NCBI GenBank assembly: GCA_041394985.1
Contig: JAWLBI010000001.1
Coordinates: 930,001 to 994,000 of the forward strand
Direction of reading: 5' to 3'
From: JAGLON01 sp041394985
Lineage (GTDB): Bacteria; Zixibacteria; MSB-5A5; GN15; JAAZOE01
DNA: 64,000 bases
In this document: positions 8,733 to 16,258 of the stretch, one piece after another
Layout of the letters: the number at the start of each line of letters is the position of its first letter
Position numbering within the stretch: position 1 is the stretch's first letter
Notes under the pieces: model-generated
Seen by the model: only the letters and a program-made list of their open reading frames with translations
The model's database searches: none
Told to the model about the DNA's origin: nothing
Translations under genes and position numbers: made by a program

Positions 8733-9290
8733 GTAAGCTTTGAGTGCGGAGTGCCTCACGCGCCCGCTTCCCACCCTCAGGGCTCCTTAATCAGACAGCA
8801 GGGCAAAATCTCACAACAAAATCAATCCCACTGATTTAAGTACGCCTGTTTGGCATGATAACGTCGAGAAAGCGAGGACAAGTAAGTCGCTGCCTTTTCT
8901 CTTGGCAAGGAGTGCGCGCTCCTGTCTGTTGTAGCATGAGGGGTGTCGCAACCGGCGGCGCGTGCTCCGAATAAATTAAAGATATACTTCCGCTCTCGAG
9001 GTTGCTTCAGGGAGAACCGCCTCGGGTCCCGGAAGTCATGTTGTTCCTCAGGATTAGGGATGACTCAATGCCGAGGGGGACCGTATATGGATTAATCTCC
9101 CGCGAGGGGGATGGGCTTTTATGGGAAAGTGGAAGCCCGGGGTGGATAAAGTGCGTTAGCCGCGCGCTGCCGAAACGGGAGATTAATCCTTAAAATCTTT
9201 TCCCAGGATACCGGACCCTCTACTCGCCCCCCGAAATCATCTCTGCCTTGAAAACGGCGGGGAGCTTTGGCGCCCCGCCGTTTCTATTGT
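8733..9290 (+). ncRNA. Candidate ~560-nt structured non-coding RNA, family unknown
   Basis: The stretch starts just after a near-consensus promoter and ends at a strong terminator. Internally a 14-bp perfect inverted repeat GGATTAATCTCCCG (9089-9102) / CGGGAGATTAATCC (9176-9189) encloses a smaller stem GGGCTT (9113-9118) / AAGCCC (9133-9138). Upstream of it CCTCGG (9020-9025) pairs with CCGAGG (9071-9076) around AGTCAT (9034-9039) / ATGACT (9060-9065). The only notable frame (9002-9193, 63 codons) overlaps these stems and has no domain. Signature motifs of RNase P, tmRNA, 6S and SRP RNA were looked for by eye and not found. The RNA call is inference from promoter, pairing and terminator. Confidence 0.6.
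9248..9288 (+). terminator. Intrinsic terminator of the candidate structured RNA
   Basis: AAACGGCGGGG pairs with CCCCGCCGTTT over 11 bp around a 10-base loop, followed by TCTATT. A strong hairpin with a short U-tract. Confidence 0.75.
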
Positions 9291-9387
9291 AGTTGGGAGT
9301 AAGTGGCTGCCATTTTTGCGTCCGTTCATGTAGCAGACATCTACTCATTGGCCAATGGGCAATCCAATGCATTTATCTTTGTTGGTA

Positions 9388-9420
9388 TGAGTACATGATT
9401 TGATCGGCAATCAAACTCAT
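9388..9420. promoter_or_regulatory. Inverted repeat, possible enhancer (UAS) for the sigma-54 promoter
   Basis: TTTGAT (9399-9404) and ATCAAA (9410-9415) flank CGGCA, with outer ATGA/TCAT bases extending the symmetry. It is ~205 bp upstream of the -24/-12 element, a normal distance for sigma-54 activator sites. The function is inferred. The remaining 9290-9619 sequence is AT-rich with no gene seen. Confidence 0.4.
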
Positions 9421-9619
9421 TTCCCGGCATCTCAAAATACCTCCTAACTCCTTGTTTTTCCACCCCGTACGCCACTGCTCGAATAATTGGATTCTCCCTA
9501 TACTGTCGAGGCGAATCCCATAAAAATCCAGTGTTTCGAATCTATTTCAACGTTATCGATATTAATTTATTTTGTTGTGCATCAATCACTTAAGTAAATA
9601 ATTTTGTCTAAAAGCCGTT

Positions 9620-9635
9620 TGGCACCCTGCTTGCA
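9620..9635 (+). promoter_or_regulatory. Sigma-54 (-24/-12) promoter
   Basis: TGGCAC (9620-9625), five bases, TTGCA (9631-9635): a perfect match to the family consensus TGGCAC-N5-TTGCW with GG and GC at the right spacing. It is ~50 bp upstream of the first small gene. Expression should need RpoN and an AAA+ activator such as those in the class encoded at 339-2477. Confidence 0.8.
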
Positions 9636-9687
9636 AAACCCTCTCTGTGAAACGATGAAACCTTAGGAAAGCAGGCGGGTAGAAATT

Positions 9688-9900
9688 ATGAAGGTCAAGT
9701 TTACGCTAACCATGGACGACGTAATCGTCGACAATCAGCACCTCGACAATATTATTCTTGGCTGGGAAGAAGAACTTAACCAGGATCAGGTTCTCGAGCT
9801 GTCCCAGAAATGGATCACCTCGAAAAATTTCCTGACCAGCCGGATGATTGGCCTCAGCCATGTCGGTGAATCAAGTCTGACGATTGAACCGGTCGATTAA
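9688..9900 (+). CDS. Small acidic cytoplasmic protein, unknown
   Basis: A 70-residue protein with no signal peptide or membrane segment and no family recognised. It looks like a small alpha/beta protein with an acidic N-terminal half. The start has a plausible AGGCGGGT ribosome site at normal spacing. It is the first gene after the sigma-54 promoter and is followed 43 bp later by the small membrane protein, also with its own ribosome site, so they probably form a two-gene operon. Confidence 0.65.
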   Translation: MKVKFTLTMDDVIVDNQHLDNIILGWEEELNQDQVLELSQKWITSKNFLTSRMIGLSHVGESSLTIEPVD

Positions 9901-9943
9901 TATGTTACCAAGAATGCCGAAGTAAAGGACAGAAGGTAGGCAG

Positions 9944-10282
9944 ATGAGTTTCATAGCAAACGCACAGACACAGATTATTTCCCAGCAGATCGATCAGCAC
10001 AGAGAGATGCTGGATCCGATCCGGCAGTTCATCGTCGACACGTTCGGCCAGAACGGTCTCTATGCCGCGTATTTGATTGCTGCCGTTGTCGTCGGATTGA
10101 TCCTGTATAAGCTGGTGAAATTATCTTTCGACCTGATCTTTTTTGTCGCCCTGCCGGCGCTTGTTTCGGCATTTGTCCTGTCGTTGTTTTTACCGTACAG
10201 CTTCTTCTATCTGTTACCGGTAACGGCGGCGCTGTTTACCCTTGGCCTGGTAATGAAAAATGTAGGTTTCTCGAAGAGTTAG
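9944..10282 (+). CDS. Small three-helix inner-membrane protein, unknown
   Basis: A 112-residue protein. A polar N-terminal ~35 residues (IISQQIDQHREMLDPIRQFI) precede about three hydrophobic helices (~38-58, 62-82, 84-103) and a short basic tail. The ribosome site AAGG...GGTAGGCAG precedes the ATG. It is second in the sigma-54-promoted operon and ends before a bidirectional terminator. No family is recognised. A small sigma-54-controlled membrane protein suggests a stress or envelope role, but that is only inference. Confidence 0.7.
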   Translation: MSFIANAQTQIISQQIDQHREMLDPIRQFIVDTFGQNGLYAAYLIAAVVVGLILYKLVKLSFDLIFFVALPALVSAFVLSLFLPYSFFYLLPVTAALFTLGLVMKNVGFSKS

Positions 10283-10311
10283 CAAAGCCCCTTCCCAACC
10301 CCCTGTGCGAT

Positions 10312-10338
10312 AAAAGGCCCCGATTTACATTGGGGTCT
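10312..10338. terminator. Bidirectional terminator between small-protein operon and birA
   Basis: GGCCCC pairs with GGGGTC around a 10-base loop, with seven Ts on the plus side and AAAA (TTTT on the minus strand) on the other. It serves converging transcripts. Confidence 0.7.
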
Positions 10339-10342
10339 TTTT

Positions 10343-11338
10343 TTATGCCTTGACGACCGTCACCTCTCCGGCCGTAAAGACGCGATTCCCTTCAGGCAGT
10401 TCCAGTATCAGTCCGCCGGTCTCATGAATGTCGATCGCCTTGCCGGTGAATCTGGTCCCTTTGTAATCCAATGTAATCCGGTTCCCGATCAGCAGACTAT
10501 AGTCGATGATGCGCTTCCGAAATGCCATCAATCCGTTTTTTCGAAACGCGACATAATCTTTTTCGAAATGGCGCAGGAAACTCTGAAGAAATTCCACCCG
10601 ATGTATCGTTTCTTTCATCTCCGCGCGCAGAGATGTCGCTCGTTTTCGAATATCCTCGGGAAAATCGCGGCGCCGATGATTGATATTGATCCCGATTCCG
10701 ATAACCGCGCGATGCACATGGTCGAGATCTGATGATAATTCGGTCAGGATTCCCGCCACTTTGCGGCCATTAATCAGACAATCATTGGGCCATTTGATCT
10801 TGACATCGAGATCATCATATCCCGAGATAGTGTCGGCCAGCGATACGGCAGTCAGAATCGATAATCCCGGCGCGTGCATTGGATCAATTTTGGGGTAGAC
10901 GATCATCGATAGATAAATGCCGAAACCTTCGGTGGAATACCACTGCCGCCCCAATCGACCGCGCCCTCGAGTCTGTTCTTCGGCAATAACGATCGTTCCT
11001 TCGGGAGCATCAGCGGATGCCAATTGCGATGCAATCGTGTTGGTCGACTGCACCTTTTTATAGGCATGTACAATTCGGCCCATAAATTTCGTCGTCAGCC
11101 CATGGTAAATCTCGTTGGCATAGAGGAAATCGGGAGCGGAAGTAAAGGCGATTGTCCCTTTTTTTGTCCGGCTGACTTTATACCCGGATTGGCGAAGCAG
11201 CTTGACGGCGAGCGCCAGCTCCTTGTTAGTACATTTCAGTTTTCCGAGGATGTACCCGAGTGTATAGGCATGACCGGAACGCCGCCGAATAAGCGCCAGC
11301 AGCTTATCGGAGAGCGCGTTGACGGCGATATTATTCAT
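10343..11338 (-). CDS. birA: Bifunctional biotin-[acetyl-CoA carboxylase] ligase / biotin repressor-like BirA
   Basis: A 331-residue biotin-protein ligase. Residues ~1-65 form a winged HTH as in E. coli BirA, so it may also regulate biotin genes. The catalytic core has the biotin/AMP loop GRGRLGRQW, the segment KIKWPNDCLINGRKVAGIL with the catalytic Lys, and a small C-terminal SH3-like domain (~285-331). It joins biotin to the biotin-carrier subunit of carboxylases. The start MNNIAVNALSDK was chosen because it overlaps the nadC stop by a few bases, indicating translational coupling; a start 9 codons upstream lies inside nadC. Confidence 0.93.
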   Translation of the reverse strand: MNNIAVNALSDKLLALIRRRSGHAYTLGYILGKLKCTNKELALAVKLLRQSGYKVSRTKKGTIAFTSAPDFLYANEIYHGLTTKFMGRIVHAYKKVQSTNTIASQLASADAPEGTIVIAEEQTRGRGRLGRQWYSTEGFGIYLSMIVYPKIDPMHAPGLSILTAVSLADTISGYDDLDVKIKWPNDCLINGRKVAGILTELSSDLDHVHRAVIGIGININHRRRDFPEDIRKRATSLRAEMKETIHRVEFLQSFLRHFEKDYVAFRKNGLMAFRKRIIDYSLLIGNRITLDYKGTRFTGKAIDIHETGGLILELPEGNRVFTAGEVTVVKA

Positions 11339-12227
11339 CGTTGAGTAATTTAAGCGAAAAATCACAGGCCGGAGCCGAATGCGTCAGGGCTCCGATAGAA
11401 ATATAGTCAACCCCGGTTTGTGCCACAGCCTCGATATTGGCCAGCGTTACATTGCCGGATGCCTCGAGCGTGACGCCGGTTCCGTTGGCATGCTCACGGG
11501 CCAGGGCGACCATCTCTTTGAGATGCTCCGGCGATTTGTTGTCCAGCAGAATCCGCTCGATACCGCAATTGAGCGCCTCGGTCAACTGCTCATTCGTTTC
11601 CACCTCGACCTCGATCTCACAGGTGCTCGGGTCGGTGTGAAAGATTTGCAAATACTTATCCGAGGCCAAAAACTCACGGACTTTCTGTACTGCCGTCGTA
11701 ATCGACCCCGCCGCCGCGATATGATTGTCTTTTATCAAGACCATATCATACAATCCATAGCGATGGTTTTCACCACCGCCTGTCGCCACGGCGTACTTCT
11801 CGATGTATCGCAATCCCGGCGTAGTCTTGCGCGTATCCAGTATCCGCACCTTATCCGGTCCCGCGGCAGTTACCATTTTGCGCGTCAAAGTCGAGATACC
11901 CGACAAATGCATTAAGAAATTCAATGCGGTGCGCTCGGCCGTACAGATCGACCGATACCGGCCGCTGATTAGCGCAATTCGGTCGCCCTTGGAGAAGGCC
12001 TGTCCTTCCTCGAACATTGGATTGAATTCGATTTCAGGATCGACTTTCAAGAAGGCCAGTTCGCATAGCGGTAAGCCACAGACAACGCCGTCTGATTTGG
12101 CGACAATATGGGCTTCTCCAACGAGTGAATCGGGAATGGTCGACAGACTGGTGATATCTCCCGCGCCGACGTCTTCCTGCAGAGCCCCCATAACCTGTTG
12201 CAGCAAAATTTTTTCTCTACTCGGCAT
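11331..12227 (-). CDS. nadC: Quinolinate phosphoribosyltransferase (decarboxylating)
   Basis: A 298-residue type II phosphoribosyltransferase that converts quinolinate and PRPP to nicotinate mononucleotide in NAD synthesis. Family marks are LDTRKTTPGLR, the KYAVATGGGENHRYGLYD segment, VLIKDNH, a VEVE segment, ILLDNKSPE and the LEASGNV/SIGALTHS ends of the barrel. The MPSREKILL start is preferred because the residues before it are atypical and a promoter overlaps the longer start. The gene overlaps birA, an operon of two cofactor genes. Confidence 0.95.
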   Translation of the reverse strand: MPSREKILLQQVMGALQEDVGAGDITSLSTIPDSLVGEAHIVAKSDGVVCGLPLCELAFLKVDPEIEFNPMFEEGQAFSKGDRIALISGRYRSICTAERTALNFLMHLSGISTLTRKMVTAAGPDKVRILDTRKTTPGLRYIEKYAVATGGGENHRYGLYDMVLIKDNHIAAAGSITTAVQKVREFLASDKYLQIFHTDPSTCEIEVEVETNEQLTEALNCGIERILLDNKSPEHLKEMVALAREHANGTGVTLEASGNVTLANIEAVAQTGVDYISIGALTHSAPACDFSLKLLNDE

Positions 12228-12233
12228 ATCTAT

Positions 12234-12262
12234 TTGATACCATCTCACACACATTTTGTCAA
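12234..12262 (-). promoter_or_regulatory. Promoter of nadC-birA, possibly giving a leaderless mRNA
   Basis: Minus-strand TTGACA (12257-12262), 17 bases, TATCAA (12234-12239). The ATG at 12227 begins ~6 bases after the -10, so the transcript may start at or next to the start codon. No Shine-Dalgarno is seen, which agrees with this. Confidence 0.5.
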
Positions 12263-12337
12263 TTAATATTATTCCGCTAAAAATCGATTGGCCCTGACGG
12301 ATATTCTCGTATATTATTAGTCGATTGAGAGGTGCCT

Positions 12338-13264
12338 ATGAAGAAAATGATGTCCGTCGCCGTGCTCGGATACGGTTCACAGGGGAGAGCTATAGCCCAA
12401 AATCTCCGCGATTCCGGATTCACTGTTACTGTCGGTCTGCGGCCCAAGTCGGTTTCCCGTAAACAGGCAAAAAAGGATCAGATTGCGTCAGTATCCATTC
12501 CCGATGCCGTCAAACATGCGAGCGCCATCATCGTTGCACTTCCCGATCATGTCCACGCAGCCGTCCTGAATGAAGCCTTCTTTACCGATATCAAAAATGA
12601 TCCAGCATTGGTGTTTCTTCATGGCTCATCAATCCATTTTAGGCAGGTGGAACCGCCGAAAGGCTCCCCGATTCTCCTTCTTGCACCGCACGCGCCAGGA
12701 TTGGCCGTACGCGATAACTTCCTGAAAAAAGAGCCATATTCGGCCTTCTATGCCGTTTACTCCGGGAATGTTAAAAAGGGGACGGAACTCGTCGTCTCAT
12801 TGGCACAAGGAATCGGCATCCCGAAATCGCATCTGGTTAAGACAACATTTGCCGATGAAGCCATCGGCGATTTGTTCGGCGAACAGGCCGTGCTGTGCGG
12901 AGGTCTCGCGCGGCTGCTCAAATATGGATTCGAGACTCTCGTCGAAGGAGGACTGCCGAAACAGAATGCCTATTTGGAAGTCGCTTATCAGATTGACCTG
13001 ATTGTGAGTTTGGTAAAAACATACGGATTAGACGGCATGTTCAATCGGATCTCACCGATGGCGAGATATGGCTCGATCGTCAACGGGCCGCAGGTAATCG
13101 GCCCGAATGTGAAGCGGGAGATGAAAGCCGTCCTGAATGAAATCACGAGCGGAGGATTTATCGCCAGGGCAGATAAGACTCGACTCGCCTATACTAAAAA
13201 GCAGTATCAACAGCTAACCAGTGCCGACTTCGATAGGCAGGCAAAGAAGTTTAAACCGAAATAA
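12338..13264 (+). CDS. Ketol-acid reductoisomerase-like (IlvC family) protein
   Basis: A 308-residue protein with an N-terminal Rossmann fold (VAVLGYGSQGRAIAQNLRDSG) and the KARI knotted helical domain: DLFGEQAVLCGG, AYLEVAYQIDLIVSLV, an ISPMARYG segment and a SGGFIAR tail. Class I KARI converts acetolactate with NADPH to dihydroxyisovalerate in valine/leucine synthesis. The Mg-ligand pair DLFGE is kept, but the residue matching the second helix glutamate (the E of LHELKLIV) is Gln. It is not beside ilvB/N/D, so it may be a diverged paralogue. The ATG chosen follows GAGAGG; a GTG two codons earlier is less likely. nth follows directly. Confidence 0.8.
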   Translation: MKKMMSVAVLGYGSQGRAIAQNLRDSGFTVTVGLRPKSVSRKQAKKDQIASVSIPDAVKHASAIIVALPDHVHAAVLNEAFFTDIKNDPALVFLHGSSIHFRQVEPPKGSPILLLAPHAPGLAVRDNFLKKEPYSAFYAVYSGNVKKGTELVVSLAQGIGIPKSHLVKTTFADEAIGDLFGEQAVLCGGLARLLKYGFETLVEGGLPKQNAYLEVAYQIDLIVSLVKTYGLDGMFNRISPMARYGSIVNGPQVIGPNVKREMKAVLNEITSGGFIARADKTRLAYTKKQYQQLTSADFDRQAKKFKPK

Positions 13265-13903
13265 ATGATTACCGATATCAAAAAACGCGCGGCAAAAATT
13301 ATCCAACTGCTAAAGGATGCATATCCCGATTCGCGATGTTCCCTGACCTACAAATCCGCCCATCAGCTGCTTGTCGCGACAATATTGTCCGCGCAAACGA
13401 CCGATGCGCAAGTCAACAAGGTCACGCCTGCGCTCTTCAAGAAATTTAAGAGAATCGAGGATTTCGCGGGGGCGAAAATTGAGGCTGTTGAAAAGGCTAT
13501 TCAGTCCATCGGCCTCTATCGCAACAAGGCGAAATCGATTAAAAACGCCAGCATCGCCATCCTGCATGAATACGGCGGCAAGATGCCGGATTCGCTCGAT
13601 GAGATCACGAAACTCCCCGGCGTCGGACGCAAGACCGGATCGGTTGTTCTGGGAACCTGGTTTAATAAGGCCGAGGGGATAGTCGTGGACACGCACGTCA
13701 AGCGCATCGCTCGGTTGCTTGGATTAACCAGACAATCCGATCCGAATAAGGTCGAGCAGGATCTGATGGCAATTATTCCGCGAAAAGACTGGATTATCCT
13801 GACGCATCTGTTCATTGACCATGGGCGGGCCGTCTGCATCGCCCGCCGTCCCAAATGCGAAATCTGTGTATTGAAAAACCAGTGCCCGTCAGCGTCGGTA
13901 TAA
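13265..13903 (+). CDS. nth: Endonuclease III (DNA glycosylase/AP lyase)
   Basis: A 212-residue base-excision repair enzyme that removes oxidised pyrimidines and nicks AP sites. It shows the LLVATILSAQTTD core, the helix-hairpin-helix LPGVGRKT with catalytic Lys, the catalytic Asp in VVDTHVKR, and a C-terminal 4Fe-4S motif with the C-X6-C-X2-C-X5-C spacing. The ATG follows the stop of the KARI-like gene without a gap, so translation is coupled. Length is normal for the family. Confidence 0.96.
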   Translation: MITDIKKRAAKIIQLLKDAYPDSRCSLTYKSAHQLLVATILSAQTTDAQVNKVTPALFKKFKRIEDFAGAKIEAVEKAIQSIGLYRNKAKSIKNASIAILHEYGGKMPDSLDEITKLPGVGRKTGSVVLGTWFNKAEGIVVDTHVKRIARLLGLTRQSDPNKVEQDLMAIIPRKDWIILTHLFIDHGRAVCIARRPKCEICVLKNQCPSASV

Positions 13904-14005
13904 TATATCTATCTCGATAATCCAAAGCCGGAGCACCTCCTGTCATATGGAACGGGAGGCTTACTTTCATATTTATAGTTCATATCTGTAATACTATTAT
14001 TGTGC

Positions 14006-14034
14006 TTGCCTCGCATATATTAATTTCGTAAAAT
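14006..14034 (+). promoter_or_regulatory. Promoter of dockerin cassette 1
   Basis: TTGCCT (14006-14011), 17 bases, TAAAAT (14029-14034) in an AT-rich region. The cTTGC-type -35 is shared with the promoters of cassettes 2-4. Confidence 0.5.
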
Positions 14035-14122
14035 ATATTATCTTATTGATTTTCACCCACCGAATCATTGAAAACGGCATTGCAGCCATGCCGTGTGCGC
14101 TTTAACCGTCAAGGAGGATGCT

Positions 14123-14437
14123 ATGCGCAAACTCGTGTTCACTCTCTGTTTTGGATTTCTCTTGTTTATCCCAACCGTGGCCGTACAGGCAGATTGCGGC
14201 GTCTGCGGCGATTTGACCGGTGACGGCTTTGTCGATATCGATGATATCGTCGCTTTCGTGAATTGGTACTATCCTACGCCTCCGGCGATGCCCGAAACAC
14301 CGGAATGCCCTTTAGGCGGTGACGTCAATTGTGATAGTGGGGTTCAATCCTGGGAACTCCAATATCTCTTCGACTATATTTTCAATGGAGGCCCGGCGCC
14401 ATGCGATCCCGAGGAATGGCCTGCCTGCGCCGAATAA
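14123..14437 (+). CDS. Exported dockerin-only mini-protein 1
   Basis: A 104-residue protein: signal peptide (MRKLVFTLCFGFLLF..., cleaved near VQADCG) followed by one dockerin-like module. The two calcium-loop halves are GDLTGDGFVDIDDIVAFV and GDVNCDSGVQSWELQYLFDY, and the tail is GPAPCDPEEWPACAE. There is no catalytic or other domain. Start chosen by SD AAGGAGG. The first of four tandem paralogues with conserved Cys positions (CGVCGD, VNCD, APCDP, PACAE). The role is unknown; it may be a small calcium-binding surface or cohesin-docking protein. Confidence 0.8.
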   Translation: MRKLVFTLCFGFLLFIPTVAVQADCGVCGDLTGDGFVDIDDIVAFVNWYYPTPPAMPETPECPLGGDVNCDSGVQSWELQYLFDYIFNGGPAPCDPEEWPACAE

Positions 14438-14467
14438 TGTCCTGAGATAGAAACGATGTATCCGATT

Positions 14468-14495
14468 CGGCCCGCGACCTTAAAATCGCGGGCCG
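14468..14495 (+). terminator. Hairpin after dockerin cassette 1
   Basis: CGGCCCGCGA pairs with TCGCGGGCCG (10 bp). There is no U-tract, so it may be a weak terminator or an mRNA-stabilising hairpin. Hairpins of the same GCGACC type follow the other three cassettes. Confidence 0.5.
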
Positions 14496-14586
14496 GTTGC
14501 TCGCCGCCCGATCCGCCGTATATATCAAGGTCACGGAGCATTATAATGATTAATGATATCTAATAACAATAAATATATAATAATGA

Positions 14587-14615
14587 TTGCATAATATTAT
14601 TTCGTATTATATATT
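14587..14615 (+). promoter_or_regulatory. Promoter of dockerin cassette 2
   Basis: TTGCAT (14587-14592), 17 bases, TATATT (14610-14615). The leader after it contains CTCGGGCGAATCAAT, nearly repeated in cassette 4. Confidence 0.5.
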
Positions 14616-14709
14616 AAGAACGTCTCGGGCGAATCAATAGGAAAGATGTACATGTCGAAACAGGCGCGATAACCGCGCCGAATGGACAATTATAATCATG
14701 GAGGAACAC

Positions 14710-15018
14710 ATGCGTAAATTAGTTTTGATGTTTTGCTTGGGCCTTATTCTCTGTCTTTCTGCCACTTCTCTGAATGCCGATTGCGGCGTGTGCGGTGATT
14801 TGACCGGCGACGGAAATGTCGATATCAGCGACGTGACGGCGTTTGTCAACTGGTATTATCGCTGGCCGGATCCGATTACACCCAATTGTGAACAGGGCGC
14901 CGATATGAACTGCGATAATTCCGTGCAGCTCTGGGAGCTCGATTACCTCGTCGATTATTTATTCAACTTTGGTCCGGCCCCCTGCGATCCGGTTGAATGG
15001 CCGGCCTGCGCCGAATAA
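14710..15018 (+). CDS. Exported dockerin-only mini-protein 2
   Basis: A 102-residue paralogue of the preceding cassette: signal peptide MRKLVLMFCLGLILCLSATS, then DCGVCGDLTGDGNVDISDVTAFV, NCDNSVQLWELDYLVDYLF and the tail GPAPCDPVEWPACAE. The ATG follows GGAGG-type sequence (GGAGGAACAC). It carries one two-loop dockerin-like unit and no partner domain. Confidence 0.8.
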   Translation: MRKLVLMFCLGLILCLSATSLNADCGVCGDLTGDGNVDISDVTAFVNWYYRWPDPITPNCEQGADMNCDNSVQLWELDYLVDYLFNFGPAPCDPVEWPACAE

Positions 15019-15048
15019 CGCAATAGCCCGAGACATGCAAATGGAAAA

Positions 15049-15074
15049 GACTCGCGACCACCAGGTCGCGAGTC
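15049..15074 (+). terminator. Hairpin after dockerin cassette 2
   Basis: GACTCGCGACC pairs with GGTCGCGAGTC (11 bp). No clear U-tract follows. Confidence 0.5.
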
Positions 15075-15251
15075 AAAGTAATCCAAGGTTAGAATTGTCT
15101 AAAGCAGCCGCCCCGATATGCTGAAGTATGGCCGGAGCGAATGTCCTGTAGGTCATTAGGGTATCGGATGTCATCGGATGGCTCGGGAGAACGGCAAAGC
15201 GGAATGATTACAATCTGTATTGAGAGTTAAATACACTTATTTATTATTGAC
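15075..15251. other. Intergenic spacer upstream of cassette 3
   Basis: Part of a 345-bp gap between cassettes 2 and 3. Nothing but increasing AT content towards the promoter is seen here. Confidence 0.4.
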
Positions 15252-15279
15252 TTGCAAATAATATTATATTTAGTATTAT
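15252..15279 (+). promoter_or_regulatory. Promoter of dockerin cassette 3
   Basis: TTGCAA (15252-15257), 16 bases, TATTAT (15274-15279). Confidence 0.5.
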
Positions 15280-15363
15280 AGAATAGCACGGGGACTGATA
15301 TTTCAAATTATAACAATGGTATCCTGCGATACCGGTCAGCAAATCCTGGATAAGGAGGGATCT

Positions 15364-15666
15364 ATGCGTTTGTTCGTTTTTCTCATCGTGTGCGGTTTAT
15401 TGGTTTGCCTGCCGTCAGCATCGACTCAGGCGGATTGCGGTGTTTGTGGCGACGTCACAGGTGATGGCAGTGTCGATATCGCCGACGTAACGGCATTGAT
15501 CAGGGCAATCTGGGATCCGCCGTTCATGCCCGAGTGTTTTGAAGACGCCGATATGAATTGTGATAATGTTTTTCAAATTTGGGAATTTGACTATTTGATT
15601 GCATATTTGTTCGAAAACGGCCCGGCTCCTTGTGACCCCGAAATATGGCCAAACTGCGCCGAATGA
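15364..15666 (+). CDS. Exported dockerin-only mini-protein 3
   Basis: A 100-residue paralogue with signal peptide MRLFVFLIVCGLLVCLPSAS, the loops GDVTGDGSVDIADVTALI and NCDNVFQIWEFDYLIAYLF, and the tail GPAPCDPEIWPNCAE. SD AAGGAGG precedes the ATG. It is the most diverged copy in the linker region but keeps the cysteine pattern. Confidence 0.8.
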   Translation: MRLFVFLIVCGLLVCLPSASTQADCGVCGDVTGDGSVDIADVTALIRAIWDPPFMPECFEDADMNCDNVFQIWEFDYLIAYLFENGPAPCDPEIWPNCAE

Positions 15667-15702
15667 TCTTCCGCAAGTAAATTGAGCATAATGAGCAATG
15701 AA

Positions 15703-15726
15703 GCCTGCGACCGGGTGGCCGCAGGC
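15703..15726 (+). terminator. Hairpin after dockerin cassette 3
   Basis: GCCTGCG pairs with CGCAGGC around a GC-rich loop. A weak or processing-type hairpin at the same relative position as in the other cassettes. Confidence 0.4.
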
Positions 15727-15802
15727 CATATAAAAGTCTATTGCTTTCGCCCTACGAAATATTATTTAATATAATTAAAGAAGATTAAATTAATAAAAAT
15801 AC

Positions 15803-15830
15803 TTGCATAAAAATAAATAATGATTATAAT
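15803..15830 (+). promoter_or_regulatory. Promoter of dockerin cassette 4
   Basis: TTGCAT (15803-15808), 16 bases, a perfect TATAAT (15825-15830). The leader has CTCGGGCGAATTTAT, matching cassette 2. Confidence 0.6.
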
Positions 15831-15921
15831 AATTTAGTCTCGGGCGAATTTATGGAACAAATGAAACAATGAATGATGGCGCTCAAACGCCACATGGATA
15901 ACATTAACCACGGAGGGAAAC

Positions 15922-16227
15922 ATGCGTAAGTTTATTATTCTTTTCTGTTTTGGTATTCTGCTTTGTGCCTCGACCGCGTCACTGAATGCCGAATGCGGCC
16001 TTTGCGGAGATTTGGATGGCGACGGCACCGTTGATATGACGGATGTCACCGCCTTTATCGCCTGGTATTATCAGTGGCCACCGATTACTCCTGAATGTCC
16101 CGGCGGAGGCGATATCAACTGCGATAATTCCGTTCAAATCTGGGAACTTGATTATATCATTGCATATTTGTACGAAGGCGGCCCGGCCCCGTGCGATCCT
16201 GAGGTGTGGCCGGCCTGCGCCGAATAA
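15922..16227 (+). CDS. Exported dockerin-only mini-protein 4
   Basis: A 101-residue paralogue with signal peptide MRKFIILFCFGILLCASTAS, loops GDLDGDGTVDMTDVTAFI and NCDNSVQIWELDYIIAYLY, and the tail GPAPCDPEVWPACAE. SD GGAGGG precedes the ATG. Of the four copies this one has the best first calcium loop (DLDGDGTVD). Confidence 0.8.
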   Translation: MRKFIILFCFGILLCASTASLNAECGLCGDLDGDGTVDMTDVTAFIAWYYQWPPITPECPGGGDINCDNSVQIWELDYIIAYLYEGGPAPCDPEVWPACAE

Positions 16228-16258
16228 CACAATAGCCCGAGACACATGAAAGAAAACA

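Noticed and set aside
9002..9193. 63-codon plus-strand frame
   Set aside because: It overlaps the stems of the candidate RNA, has no ribosome site and no recognisable sequence.
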